A stretch of 64,000 nucleotides of DNA from contig NC_015732.1 in NCBI RefSeq assembly GCF_000219725.1, positions 2,418,001 through 2,482,000 of the forward strand. The letters run 5' to 3'. Source of the DNA: Gracilinema caldarium DSM 7334. GTDB lineage: Bacteria; Spirochaetota; Spirochaetia; Treponematales; Breznakiellaceae. Both the position numbers and the translations under genes were made by a program. The notes beneath the pieces are model-generated. The model did not search any database, was not told the origin of the DNA, and saw nothing but the letters and a program-made list of their open reading frames with translations. Shown in pieces: positions 46,375 to 54,836 of this stretch (positions within the stretch are counted from its first letter, which is position 1; each line of letters opens with the position of its first letter).

Positions 46375-46863
46375 TTAATTAGCATTACCAGATACGACGA
46401 CTGCACATATTCCTGTTGAATTTGATTGAGAAATAAGTATAAACCAACCAGAAAAATCGAAGATCTCAAAAACACCCTTTTTATTAAAATCTATAGAAGA
46501 AAGTTTATATCCTCCATTTATACTATTGATTGGAACACGCCATTTAGTATCCTTGAAAAGGATAAGATAATAATTAAATTCTTTCATTCGTGATTCAGAA
46601 TACGTTCCAGGAAAACCAGATTTTTCATTTATAGCTGTTAACTTAATAAAATAAGGATCCATGTTACCAGTTGAAGAAAAGACTTCTGATAGTATTAGAA
46701 AAATCTCTTTACGGAACGAATTATTTATAGGCTCAGATATAATTGAAGATAATAATTCGCCTGCTTCTTTCTTGTCAATAAAATAGCCCTTTGTTGGCGC
46801 AGAATTTTGTGCATAGATTTTGCTACTGATTATTATCAGTGCCATTATTAGTAGTTTCTTCAT
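46375..46863 (-). CDS. 162-aa periplasmic partner protein of the type II effector
   Basis: The protein has a signal peptide (KLLIMALIIISSKIYAQ) and a compact mature domain with no family I recognise (SAPTKGYFIDKKEAGELLSS, DTKWRVPINSINGGYKLSSI). An almost identical copy at 54348 differs by one residue (N20 versus Y20). Both overlap the stop of a type II double-glycine gene by one base, so they are translationally coupled to it. I infer a cognate immunity protein. Confidence 0.78.
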   Translation of the reverse strand: MKKLLIMALIIISSKIYAQNSAPTKGYFIDKKEAGELLSSIISEPINNSFRKEIFLILSEVFSSTGNMDPYFIKLTAINEKSGFPGTYSESRMKEFNYYLILFKDTKWRVPINSINGGYKLSSIDFNKKGVFEIFDFSGWFILISQSNSTGICAVVVSGNAN

Positions 46864-47528
46864 TATTGTATCCTCGCATATAATGCGTTTAGAGAATTCC
46901 CATAATTTGAATTAAATTGATCAGCAGACATGCCATAGGCAAATGTCGATACACTACCCGGTTTAGTTTGTTGAGCAACATTAAATGTACCATCACTATT
47001 CCTTTGCACGAGAAATGCATGTCCTTGATTTATTCCAAGATAATACTGACCCGTTTGCAACTGTGCTGAATTATAAAGCTCATCAGAATTGGCAGCTGCA
47101 ACATTGTTGTAATGATTTGCACAATTAGTACCCCAAGGATTTGAAAACCCTTTAACATAATGGCCAGATTGGTTCATAACTTCATAAGCCCAGACATCAC
47201 AGTCATTAGTACCAATAATATATTGTTGGACTAGATTACTATTAATGGCTTGCTCCAATGTGGGGGTAGGAGAACTTACTGTTGGAGAAGTTGTCTGGGT
47301 ATATATACTCGCAATATTCCAATATGAATTCACAGAACCAATAGTAGTATAACCATAAACAGAACCAACATTTAAATATCCTGTGCTCGAACTTCCTGCA
47401 TTTGAATAACCATTATTCTGAACCGCTGTAGTATTTGTAGTGTCAGCCCAGATAGTAGCATACCCACCATTTACATTGATGAGCGCCGCATGGTCCAGTT
47501 CCTGGAATCCTTCTAGAAACATTTTCAT
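46863..47528 (-). CDS. Double-glycine leader secreted protein, type II (NlpC/P60-like)
   Basis: This 221-residue protein has the conserved leader ending in LINVNGG, the GYxNxGS spacer and a C-terminal domain. The domain has C110 in GTNDCDVWAYEVMNQSG and H170 in INQGHAFLVQRNSDG, spacing typical of NlpC/P60 or CHAP cysteine peptidases that cut peptidoglycan. The assignment is by pattern only. The copy at 54836 is almost identical but has a stop at codon 78. The 162-aa partner follows with a one-base overlap. Confidence 0.82.
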   Translation of the reverse strand: MKMFLEGFQELDHAALINVNGGYATIWADTTNTTAVQNNGYSNAGSSSTGYLNVGSVYGYTTIGSVNSYWNIASIYTQTTSPTVSSPTPTLEQAINSNLVQQYIIGTNDCDVWAYEVMNQSGHYVKGFSNPWGTNCANHYNNVAAANSDELYNSAQLQTGQYYLGINQGHAFLVQRNSDGTFNVAQQTKPGSVSTFAYGMSADQFNSNYGNSLNALYARIQ

Positions 47529-47560
47529 TTCAGCCTTCCTTTAAGCGATTACTATATTCT

Positions 47561-47673
47561 GGGAACTTCTAAAAACTTCAGTTTTTAGAAGTCTACTTTA
47601 GCTTATATGCAAATCCTGTAAGGATTTGCTCAGGCGCCCTAAAAATCTAACCGATTTTTAGAGGCGCTCTTCT
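47561..47673. mobile_element. 113-bp triple-hairpin insertion (MITE-like)
   Basis: The matching interval before the duplicated cassette at about 51900 lacks exactly these 113 bases, so this is an insertion. TTCT is repeated at its edges. It contains three hairpins: ACTTCTAAAAACT/AGTTTTTAGAAGT (47565-47592, 13 bp perfect), GCAAATCCT/AGGATTTGC (47609-47629) and CTAAAAATC/GATTTTTAG with an outer GCGCC/GGCGC (47634-47667). It has no coding capacity. Confidence 0.7.
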
Positions 47674-47717
47674 GCTTTAAAAATAAATATATTTTAAAGC
47701 GGAATTATTTATTATTT

Positions 47718-47936
47718 TTATTTTGCAATTATTAATAAGTATACAAAAAATATAAACCCAAGAGAGGTAAAAGGTATACTTATATAACCCATTTTTAATA
47801 AATATTTCTTTTTATCTTCATTATCATACATAGGGTGCTTTAAAATACCTTTTCCTATCAAAATGCTACGCAAAGAATTTAAAAAAAGATAACCAAAAGA
47901 AAATACAAGTAAAATTAATCCTATATTAGTTTTCAT
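47718..47936 (-). CDS. 72-aa two-helix membrane protein, partner of the type III effector (copy 1)
   Basis: The protein has two hydrophobic helices (LILLVFSFGYLFLNSL and ISIPFTSLGFIFFVYLLII) around a charged loop (KHPMYDNEDKKKYLLK). It follows the type III double-glycine gene by 41 bases and is identical to the copy at 51950. Small two-helix proteins next to pore-forming bacteriocins are usually immunity proteins; that is my inference here. Confidence 0.75.
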   Translation of the reverse strand: MKTNIGLILLVFSFGYLFLNSLRSILIGKGILKHPMYDNEDKKKYLLKMGYISIPFTSLGFIFFVYLLIIAK

Positions 47937-47977
47937 AACAAATCCTTAATATATTAATGTCTACAATTACCCTATAA

Positions 47978-48457
47978 TTATGGTAAAGGAGAAACAATTG
48001 GAATCCCATTTTCTTCACCAGTTATTGGCGAAGCTAAATTTACATACATATCTCCTGGGTTTGCTTTAGTGTGTTGTATACCAGCACTTACTAAATTTGC
48101 GCCATCAGCCATTACATTAATTCCTACAAACACACTACTACCTCCAGATACTTCAGCGGCAGCAACACCACCAACAAAACCAGCAATCATTTCGGCAGAA
48201 CCAATTATAATTTGTAGAATTGTTTCATTATTTGTTAATTTTTCTCCACTATTTTTATCAAACCAACTAGATGCAACATTTAAGTAGCCGTTTTTTGAGA
48301 TGAGTGAGCCTGTGCTCGAACTTCCTGCATTTGAATAGCCATTATTCTGAACCGCTGTAGTATTTGTAGTGTCAGCCCAGATAGTAGCATATCCACCATT
48401 TACATTGATGAGTTCCGCATGGTCCAGTTCTTGGAACCCTTCTAGAAACATTTTCAT
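47978..48457 (-). CDS. Double-glycine leader secreted protein, type III (hydrophobic, pore-former-like) copy 1
   Basis: This 159-residue protein has the standard leader and a shortened spacer, then a Gly/Ala/Val-rich hydrophobic stretch (ILQIIIGSAEMIAGFVGG, VAAAEVSGGSSVFVGINV) like that of pore-forming bacteriocins, and a short polar tail. There is no cysteine/histidine pair. It is paired with a small membrane protein, as expected for membrane-active toxins. The copy at 52210 is identical in protein sequence. Confidence 0.8.
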   Translation of the reverse strand: MKMFLEGFQELDHAELINVNGGYATIWADTTNTTAVQNNGYSNAGSSSTGSLISKNGYLNVASSWFDKNSGEKLTNNETILQIIIGSAEMIAGFVGGVAAAEVSGGSSVFVGINVMADGANLVSAGIQHTKANPGDMYVNLASPITGEENGIPIVSPLP

Positions 48458-48458
48458 T

Positions 48459-48520
48459 TCAGCCTTCCTTACTCCAGATTACATAATTGTAGCAGTCTGG
48501 AAAACCTTTAATATTGAATC
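48459..48520 (-). repeat. Short copy of the glycosyltransferase 3' end
   Basis: About 60 bases match the end of the glycosyltransferase gene (stop codon, ribosome site, the CYNYVIW-coding part). Homology ends at a T-rich stretch. The rest of the gap to 48600 holds the inverted repeat AATAGCCTTTG/CAAAGGCTATT and no gene. Confidence 0.75.
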
Positions 48521-48600
48521 CTTTTTTTTCCGCTTCTTTCATTCTTTAATAGCCTTTGCTAATATTGTATAAATATTAACAAAGGCTATTATTTTATATA

Positions 48601-49296
48601 CTAATAATATTTTTTTATTTCTTCTGGTAATCTTTCACCTTCTCTTAATATGGGGAGATTTGCAAGCTTTTCATATTCTTCTTTGATATTCATTACAGGA
48701 TTCGCATCTATATTTATTAAAGAATACTGCTTTAATAACTGAATATCTTCATCACTAATATGTGAAATATTACAGTTATCTATTGCGAGATAAGGCTTAG
48801 TATTCACATGTACAAATAGCGGAACCCTCTCTAAGTTGTATACAGAAAACCGAAGAAATTTTAATTTTTTAAGCGCTGATAAATCTATTGGTTCTGAACG
48901 TATTTTTTCTATATCTTTTTTATCTAACGCTAACATATCAATATCTATAACCTCTAAGTTACTCATTTTTTCAAGAAAATGTAAATCATGTATTTCACAA
49001 ACAACAAACCCTATATTCTTTAAATTTATACATTTAGTCAGAAAGCTATAATCTTTTATTGATGTAACACGATATATATCTATTTGCTCTAATTTCTTTA
49101 AAGCATCAAGATTTTTTATATCGGTTATTTCGTACGGAAATTGATCGCTTTCACTTATAGTAATTTTACTAATATCAGAATCTACTTTTCTAATAACATT
49201 TCCTGTTGTTGTAACAAATAGTATATCTATTGTCTCTGAAAACAGAGCCGCAGTAAATAATAAACATATCATGCAAATAAAATATATTTTCTTCAT
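48601..49296 (-). CDS. Leucine-rich-repeat-like periplasmic protein, partner of the type I effector at 49313
   Basis: This 231-residue protein has a signal peptide (IYFICMICLLFTAALFS) and LRR-like units (LDALKKLEQIDIYRV, FLEKMSNLEVIDIDML, LSALKKLKFLRFSVY). Its paralogue at 52831 is similar throughout, with scattered substitutions in the repeat faces. It follows the type I effector by 16 bases. I infer a periplasmic immunity role; LRR surfaces suit protein binding. Confidence 0.76.
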   Translation of the reverse strand: MKKIYFICMICLLFTAALFSETIDILFVTTTGNVIRKVDSDISKITISESDQFPYEITDIKNLDALKKLEQIDIYRVTSIKDYSFLTKCINLKNIGFVVCEIHDLHFLEKMSNLEVIDIDMLALDKKDIEKIRSEPIDLSALKKLKFLRFSVYNLERVPLFVHVNTKPYLAIDNCNISHISDEDIQLLKQYSLINIDANPVMNIKEEYEKLANLPILREGERLPEEIKKYY

Positions 49297-49312
49297 TTCT
49301 ATTTACCTCTTT

Positions 49313-49924
49313 TTATTGCAAAGCAACAAATTTCGCTATAGTTCCATCACGGCAGGAACCATTTATATCAGAATAATAGTCATAAACCTTAGGGGTGGGA
49401 TCTTCTATTCCTTTTGTAACCCATACAGTATAGTGGTGTCCATCCGCAGATGCTTCAAAGTATTCCATATGGTCCATAGTGCCATCATTTCCATCATCAT
49501 AAAAAATGTAACCTTTCTGGTTTGCTGAAAAAGAAGCACCAGCCTTTGTTGCAAATTGATTTTCATAAATCGTATTTACTGTTACTTTATTCCAATCACC
49601 TGTCCCTGGGTTCGATACTCCATGTTCCACTGCTTCATTATAGGCTATAATGTCACAATGATAATCATCAGGATTTGTACAAACCTGCTCTGCGGGTACT
49701 GCGCTTGCAACATTACCATAGGGATTTACCGAACCAATCGCAATGTAACCATAAATTGAACTATTAGTAGAATAACCCGAGCCAAGACTTCCTGCATTTG
49801 AATAGTCATTATTCTGAACCGCTGTAGTATTTGTAGTGTCAGCCCAGATAGTAGCATACCCACCATTTACATTGATGAGCGCCGCATGGTCCAGTTCCTG
49901 GAATCCTTCTAGAAACATTTTCAT
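49313..49924 (-). CDS. Double-glycine leader secreted protein, type I (copy 2)
   Basis: This 203-residue protein has the leader ending LINVNGG, a spacer and the type I domain with C82, C90 (DYHCDIIAYNEAVEHG) and H152 (MDHMEYFE). It is nearly identical to the protein at 53543 up to about residue 165 but differs in the last 35 residues (VTKGIEDPTPKVYDYYSD versus TTDGKNNPTPTVYDYNSD). That is where partner recognition might vary. Its LRR-like partner follows. Confidence 0.82.
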   Translation of the reverse strand: MKMFLEGFQELDHAALINVNGGYATIWADTTNTTAVQNNDYSNAGSLGSGYSTNSSIYGYIAIGSVNPYGNVASAVPAEQVCTNPDDYHCDIIAYNEAVEHGVSNPGTGDWNKVTVNTIYENQFATKAGASFSANQKGYIFYDDGNDGTMDHMEYFEASADGHHYTVWVTKGIEDPTPKVYDYYSDINGSCRDGTIAKFVALQ

Positions 49925-49925
49925 T

Positions 49926-50080
49926 TCAGCCTTCCTTGTTCCAGATTACATAATTGTAGCAGTCTGGAAAACCTTTTATATCTAATCCTTCATACGAAGG
50001 ACTTTGCCAAGGATAATGTATTGCATTTTGCAATATATTCCAGTCTTCCGCATATTCCATCTGTATTGTCTGCCATGCAT
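49926..50080 (-). repeat. Copy of the glycosyltransferase 3' end (155 bp), within a 261-base gap
   Basis: The segment matches the glycosyltransferase end, with several substitutions. Beyond it (50080-50185) the sequence changes to unrelated DNA that holds no gene I can support. The fragment again supplies the ribosome site for the type I gene. Confidence 0.8.
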
Positions 50081-50185
50081 AGCTATCGCTGATGTTGATG
50101 AGATCAGGTTGATATAGTTCACGCCTCCTTTAATTTAACATACAGCTTAATTTTCCTTCCTTAAAAAATATTTCCGCTAACCTAT

Positions 50186-51214
50186 TTAAGGATAAAATAT
50201 TTCTCCTTTTATATTTACATAGCATTCCTTATTTTTGTACTCCATTCTAAAAATACCATTTATATCATCTAAATATTTATTATATTTAATTGGACTTATC
50301 AAATTTCCAAAATAATCTTCAATATGTACATACCAATTCCCTTGTGAATCCTTTTTAGAGACTGCAAGAAATTCTGTACATACATTACCATTATCTAAAA
50401 TCCAATTCTCAATAATTTGATTTACTATATCTTTTTTTATATCATATCTTCTATAATTCTCTTTAGGTTCAGAGATAAGATTTATATATGCAATATTGTG
50501 TTTTATATTAGAACATTGTCTAAACAGAACAGTTCCTACTTTTTCGCCATTAGCATCTACAAGATAAGAGACATATTTATTTTGTACATCTGTTACAGCC
50601 CAATAACCTTCTCCTTTATAATCTATAAACTCATAAATACAAGGAATTCTTATTTTACCATTTCTATCTATTACACCATATTTATCATTACTTTTTATAA
50701 TAGCATATCCGTCTTTAAAAGAATAACACCAATCAGCTTTAAAATCTGGAAATTCATTTTCATTATTAATATTTATATATATAGATTTTTCATCTTTATT
50801 TATTTTTATCGGTGCAACACCTTCTTTAAAATCTAATGCCCAGTAAAGATTACTTATTAACAATTTTCCTTTTTCATTTATATATCCATATTTACCGTTT
50901 TTATCTTTAAACCTTGACCAACCATTATACATAGGATACAACTCTTCTATATTATTTATAGTGTATACAATTTCATTATTTTTGTTTACTAACCCCCATG
51001 TTTTACTATCTAACTTTACATTAGAATATTCTCCTGTAAAGAATCCTGCATATTCATACATAGATGGTATAATAATATTTAGATTATTATCAATTACACC
51101 CCATTTACCATCATTTCCTATATATGGACGATTTAAATAATCATCGCACAAACCATTTAATACTGGAAAAAATAAAAATATTATAAACAATAAGTAAAAA
51201 TTATTTTTTTTCAT
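50186..51214 (-). CDS. WG-repeat periplasmic protein, partner of the type IV effector
   Basis: This 342-residue protein has a signal peptide (FYLLFIIFLFFPVLNGLC) and several WG/YG-type repeats: GNDGKWGVIDNNLNIIIPSM, SKTWGLVNKNNEIV, NGKYGYINEKGKLL, NDKYGVIDRNGKIRIPC. The WG repeat family forms beta-propeller-like binding surfaces and is often found with toxins. It follows the type IV gene by two bases. This is the only cassette of its kind in the array. I infer an immunity role. Confidence 0.78.
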   Translation of the reverse strand: MKKNNFYLLFIIFLFFPVLNGLCDDYLNRPYIGNDGKWGVIDNNLNIIIPSMYEYAGFFTGEYSNVKLDSKTWGLVNKNNEIVYTINNIEELYPMYNGWSRFKDKNGKYGYINEKGKLLISNLYWALDFKEGVAPIKINKDEKSIYININNENEFPDFKADWCYSFKDGYAIIKSNDKYGVIDRNGKIRIPCIYEFIDYKGEGYWAVTDVQNKYVSYLVDANGEKVGTVLFRQCSNIKHNIAYINLISEPKENYRRYDIKKDIVNQIIENWILDNGNVCTEFLAVSKKDSQGNWYVHIEDYFGNLISPIKYNKYLDDINGIFRMEYKNKECYVNIKGEIFYP

Positions 51215-51216
51215 AA

Positions 51217-51873
51217 TTATTTCCCTAAATAATAATAATCAAAATCGTTATATCCATAGGTGTTTTGGAATTGTTGTATAGACGGATAATCTTCTTTTAA
51301 TTCAGATGATCTGGAATGTTGATATAAAGTACAACTACCATCTGAATGAAGTTCAAGTATTCCAGTATGTGAAATAAAATTATTAGTTGGTTTATGATCT
51401 GTCATTAAAACTACACTAAAACCTGTTTGTGGTACATTTGCAGTTTTACCTTCCAACATTTTTTCATGTTGATCAACATCATTAGATATCGCAGAACCCC
51501 ATATATAAGAAATATCTATTCCAGCATCTTTCAAAACTTTTTCCACCCAAATATCACAATCATTTTTTCCATAAATATATTGTTCATTTGAATGAGAATT
51601 TATGCTATCATTAATGGCAGTTGTAATATTATTTCCTTCATTTAGCACTGCGCTTGCAACATTACCATAGGGATTTACCGAACCAATCGCAATGTAACCA
51701 TAAACAGAACCAACATTTAAATATCCTGTGCTCGAACTCCCTGCATTTGAATAGCCATTATTCTGAACCGCTGTATTATTTGTAGTGTCAGCCCAGATAG
51801 TAGCATATCCACCATTTACGTTGATGAGTTCCGCATGGTCCAGTTTCTGGAATCCTTCTAGAAACATTTTCAT
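51217..51873 (-). CDS. Double-glycine leader secreted protein, type IV (NlpC/P60-like)
   Basis: This 218-residue protein has the standard leader and spacer and a C-terminal domain with C106 in YGKNDCDIWVEKVLKDAGID and H169 in FISHTGILELHSDGS, the strand pattern of NlpC/P60 peptidases. It shares the QYIxGxNDCDxW opening with type II but diverges after it and has a different partner protein. It probably cuts peptidoglycan or a peptide; this is inference. Confidence 0.82.
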   Translation of the reverse strand: MKMFLEGFQKLDHAELINVNGGYATIWADTTNNTAVQNNGYSNAGSSSTGYLNVGSVYGYIAIGSVNPYGNVASAVLNEGNNITTAINDSINSHSNEQYIYGKNDCDIWVEKVLKDAGIDISYIWGSAISNDVDQHEKMLEGKTANVPQTGFSVVLMTDHKPTNNFISHTGILELHSDGSCTLYQHSRSSELKEDYPSIQQFQNTYGYNDFDYYYLGK

Positions 51874-51949
51874 TTCAGCCTTCCTTTAAGCGATTACAAT
51901 ATTCTGCTTTAAAAACAAATATATTTTAAAGCGGAATTATTTATTATTT

Positions 51950-52168
51950 TTATTTTGCAATTATTAATAAGTATACAAAAAATATAAACCCAAGAGAGGT
52001 AAAAGGTATACTTATATAACCCATTTTTAATAAATATTTCTTTTTATCTTCATTATCATACATAGGGTGCTTTAAAATACCTTTTCCTATCAAAATGCTA
52101 CGCAAAGAATTTAAAAAAAGATAACCAAAAGAAAATACAAGTAAAATTAATCCTATATTAGTTTTCAT
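51950..52168 (-). CDS. 72-aa two-helix membrane protein, partner of the type III effector (copy 2)
   Basis: The protein is identical to the one at 47718, and the surrounding DNA is nearly identical over roughly 800 bases, so this cassette was recently duplicated. It follows the second type III gene by 41 bases. Confidence 0.75.
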   Translation of the reverse strand: MKTNIGLILLVFSFGYLFLNSLRSILIGKGILKHPMYDNEDKKKYLLKMGYISIPFTSLGFIFFVYLLIIAK

Positions 52169-52209
52169 AACAAATCCTTAATATATTAATGTCTACAATT
52201 ACCCTATAA

Positions 52210-52689
52210 TTATGGTAAAGGAGAAACAATTGGAATCCCATTTTCTTCACCAGTTATTGGCGAAGCTAAATTTACATACATATCTCCTGGGTTTGCTTTA
52301 GTGTGTTGTATACCAGCACTTACTAAATTTGCGCCATCAGCCATTACATTAATTCCTACAAACACACTACTACCTCCAGATACTTCAGCGGCAGCAACAC
52401 CACCAACAAAACCAGCAATCATTTCGGCAGAACCAATTATAATTTGTAGAATTGTTTCATTATTTGTTAATTTTTCTCCACTATTTTTATCAAACCAACT
52501 AGATGCAACATTTAAGTAGCCGTTTTTTGAGATGAGTGAGCCTGTGCTCGAACTTCCTGCATTTGAATAGCCATTATTCTGAACCGCTGTAGTATTTGTA
52601 GTGTCAGCCCAGATAGTAGCATATCCACCATTTACATTGATGAGTTCCGCATGGTCCAGTTCTTGGAACCCTTCTAGAAACATTTTCAT
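52210..52689 (-). CDS. Double-glycine leader secreted protein, type III, copy 2
   Basis: The protein is identical to the one at 47978: leader, short spacer and Gly/Ala-rich hydrophobic core. It is part of the recent duplication that also carries the 72-aa partner. Two identical copies may raise dosage or may simply reflect recombination between repeats. Confidence 0.8.
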   Translation of the reverse strand: MKMFLEGFQELDHAELINVNGGYATIWADTTNTTAVQNNGYSNAGSSSTGSLISKNGYLNVASSWFDKNSGEKLTNNETILQIIIGSAEMIAGFVGGVAAAEVSGGSSVFVGINVMADGANLVSAGIQHTKANPGDMYVNLASPITGEENGIPIVSPLP

Positions 52690-52690
52690 T

Positions 52691-52750
52691 TCAGCCTTCC
52701 TTGTTCCAGATTACATAATTGTAGCAGTCTGGAAAACCTTTAATATTGAA
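52691..52750 (-). repeat. Short copy of the glycosyltransferase 3' end
   Basis: This segment matches that at 48459-48520 and gives the ribosome site of the type III gene. The remainder of the gap to 52830 has the same AATAGCCTTTG/CAAAGGCTATT stem as the first copy and no gene. Confidence 0.72.
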
Positions 52751-52830
52751 TCCTTTTTTCCGCTTCTTTCATTCTTTAATAGCCTTTGCTAATATTGTAT
52801 AAATATTAACAAAGGCTATTATTTTATATA

Positions 52831-53526
52831 CTAATAATATTTCTTTATTTCTTCAGGTAGTTTATCCCCCTCTCTTAATATTGGAAGTTTTGCAAGTTTT
52901 TCATATTCTTTTTTATTATTCACCACTGGATTTGCATCTATATTTATTAATGAATATTGTCCTAATAACTGTATATCTTCATCGGTAATTTTAGAAATAT
53001 TATTATTATCTATAGCTAGATAGGGCTTAGTATTCACATGTATAAATAGCGGGACTCTCTCAAGATCATGTGCAACAAATCGAAGAAATTTTAAATATTT
53101 AAGCCCTGATAGATCAATCGGTTCTGAACGTATTTTTTCTAAATCATTTTTATTTAATTTTAATAATTCAATATCAATCATCTCTAAGTTACTCATTCTT
53201 TCAAGAAAATGTAGATCATATACTTTACAATTTGCAAACCCTAAATATTTTATATTCTTGCATTTTGTTAGAAAACTATAGTCTTTAATGGTTGTAACAT
53301 TATATATATCTATTCGTTCTAATTTTTTTAGAGCATCAAGATTTTTAATATTGGTTATATCATAAGGAAATTGATCACTTGCACTAATAGTAATCATTTT
53401 AACATCTGAATCTACTTTTCTAATAACATTGCCTTTTGTAGTAATAAATAGTATATCTACTGTATCTGAGAACAGAGCCGCAGTAAATAATAAACATATC
53501 ATGCAAATAAAATATATTTTCTTCAT
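52831..53526 (-). CDS. Leucine-rich-repeat-like periplasmic protein, partner of the type I effector at 53543
   Basis: This 231-residue paralogue of the protein at 48601 has the same signal peptide and a matching LRR layout. Substitutions are spread through the repeats (for example IYNVTTIKDYSFL versus IYRVTSIKDYSFL) and are consistent with each partner being tuned to its own effector variant. It follows the effector by 16 bases. Confidence 0.76.
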   Translation of the reverse strand: MKKIYFICMICLLFTAALFSDTVDILFITTKGNVIRKVDSDVKMITISASDQFPYDITNIKNLDALKKLERIDIYNVTTIKDYSFLTKCKNIKYLGFANCKVYDLHFLERMSNLEMIDIELLKLNKNDLEKIRSEPIDLSGLKYLKFLRFVAHDLERVPLFIHVNTKPYLAIDNNNISKITDEDIQLLGQYSLINIDANPVVNNKKEYEKLAKLPILREGDKLPEEIKKYY

Positions 53527-53542
53527 TTCTATTTACCTCCTT

Positions 53543-54154
53543 TTATTGCAAAACAACAAATTTTGCAATCGTTCCAGTTTTGGCATGACCATTAATATCA
53601 GAATTATAATCATAAACCGTTGGTGTTGGATTATTTTTTCCATCCGTAGTCCATACAGTATAGTGGTGTCCATCCGCAGATGCTTCAAAGTATTCCATAT
53701 GGTCCATAGTGCCATCATTTCCATCATCATAAAAAATGTAACCTTTCTGGTTTGCTGAAAAAGAAGCACCAGCCTTTGTTGCAAATTGATTTTCATAAAT
53801 CGTATTTACTGTTACTTTATTCCAATCACCTGTCCCTGGGTTCGATACTCCATGTTCCACTGCTTCATTATAGGCTATAATGTCACAATGATAATCATCA
53901 GGATTTGTACAAACCTGCTCTGCGGGTACTGCGCTTGCAACATTACCATAGGGATTTACCGAACCAATCGCAATGTAACCATAAATTGAACTATTAGTAG
54001 AATAACCCGAGCCAAGACTTCCTGCATTTGAATAGCCATTATTCTGAACCGCTGTATTATTTGTAGTGTCAGCCCAGATAGTAGCATATCCTCCATTTAC
54101 TTTGATGAGTTCCCCATGGTCCAGTTCCTGGAATCCTTCTAGAAACATTTTCAT
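53543..54154 (-). CDS. Double-glycine leader secreted protein, type I (copy 3)
   Basis: This 203-residue protein resembles the one at 49313 over the spacer and domain core, with the same C90 and H152 positions. It has a leader more like the one at 45591 (LDHGELIKVNGG) and a distinct C-terminal 35 residues. The mixture of leader and tail suggests that recombination between cassettes has produced mosaics. Confidence 0.82.
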   Translation of the reverse strand: MKMFLEGFQELDHGELIKVNGGYATIWADTTNNTAVQNNGYSNAGSLGSGYSTNSSIYGYIAIGSVNPYGNVASAVPAEQVCTNPDDYHCDIIAYNEAVEHGVSNPGTGDWNKVTVNTIYENQFATKAGASFSANQKGYIFYDDGNDGTMDHMEYFEASADGHHYTVWTTDGKNNPTPTVYDYNSDINGHAKTGTIAKFVVLQ

Positions 54155-54155
54155 T

Positions 54156-54328
54156 TCAGCCTTCCTTGTTCCAGATTACATAATTGTAGCAGTCTGGAAA
54201 ACCTTTAATATCTAATCCTTCATACGAAGGACTTTGCCAGGGATAATGTATTGCATTTTGCAATATATTCCAGTCTTCCGCATGTTCCATCTGTATTGTC
54301 TGCCATGCAAATTGTTTTGATGGTTTTA
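54156..54328 (-). repeat. Copy of the glycosyltransferase 3' end (173 bp)
   Basis: The segment is nearly identical to that at 46183-46355 and to the true gene end at 55503. It lies between the 162-aa partner gene and the type I gene in both places, so the cassette order 162-aa partner, tail, type I was copied as a block. Confidence 0.82.
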
Positions 54329-54347
54329 TTTCCATTGCAGCACATAA

Positions 54348-54836
54348 TTAATTAGCATTACCAGATACGACGACTGCACATATTCCTGTTGAATTTGATT
54401 GAGAAATAAGTATAAACCAACCAGAAAAATCGAAGATCTCAAAAACACCCTTTTTATTAAAATCTATAGAAGAAAGTTTATATCCTCCATTTATACTATT
54501 GATTGGAACACGCCATTTAGTATCCTTGAAAAGGATAAGATAATAATTAAATTCTTTCATTCGTGATTCAGAATACGTTCCAGGAAAACCAGATTTTTCA
54601 TTTATAGCTGTTAACTTAATAAAATAAGGATCCATGTTACCAGTTGAAGAAAAGACTTCTGATAGTATTAGAAAAATCTCTTTACGGAACGAATTATTTA
54701 TAGGCTCAGATATAATTGAAGATAATAATTCGCCTGCTTCTTTCTTGTCAATAAAATAGCCCTTTGTTGGCGCAGAATATTGTGCATAGATTTTGCTACT
54801 GATTATTATCAGTGCCATTATTAGTAGTTTCTTCAT
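54348..54836 (-). CDS. 162-aa periplasmic partner protein (copy 2)
   Basis: The protein differs from that at 46375 by one residue and has the same signal peptide. It overlaps the stop of the broken type II gene by one base. With that effector cut short, the partner may still be made only poorly, because its translation is coupled to the frame upstream. Confidence 0.76.
   Translation of the reverse strand: MKKLLIMALIIISSKIYAQYSAPTKGYFIDKKEAGELLSSIISEPINNSFRKEIFLILSEVFSSTGNMDPYFIKLTAINEKSGFPGTYSESRMKEFNYYLILFKDTKWRVPINSINGGYKLSSIDFNKKGVFEIFDFSGWFILISQSNSTGICAVVVSGNAN

Noticed and set aside
50080-50130. Apparent match between the 50.1-kb gap and the end of the DUF523 gene (LINISDS versus LIDISDS)
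   Set aside because: The match covers only about 24 bases and has no support on either side; I treat it as chance.
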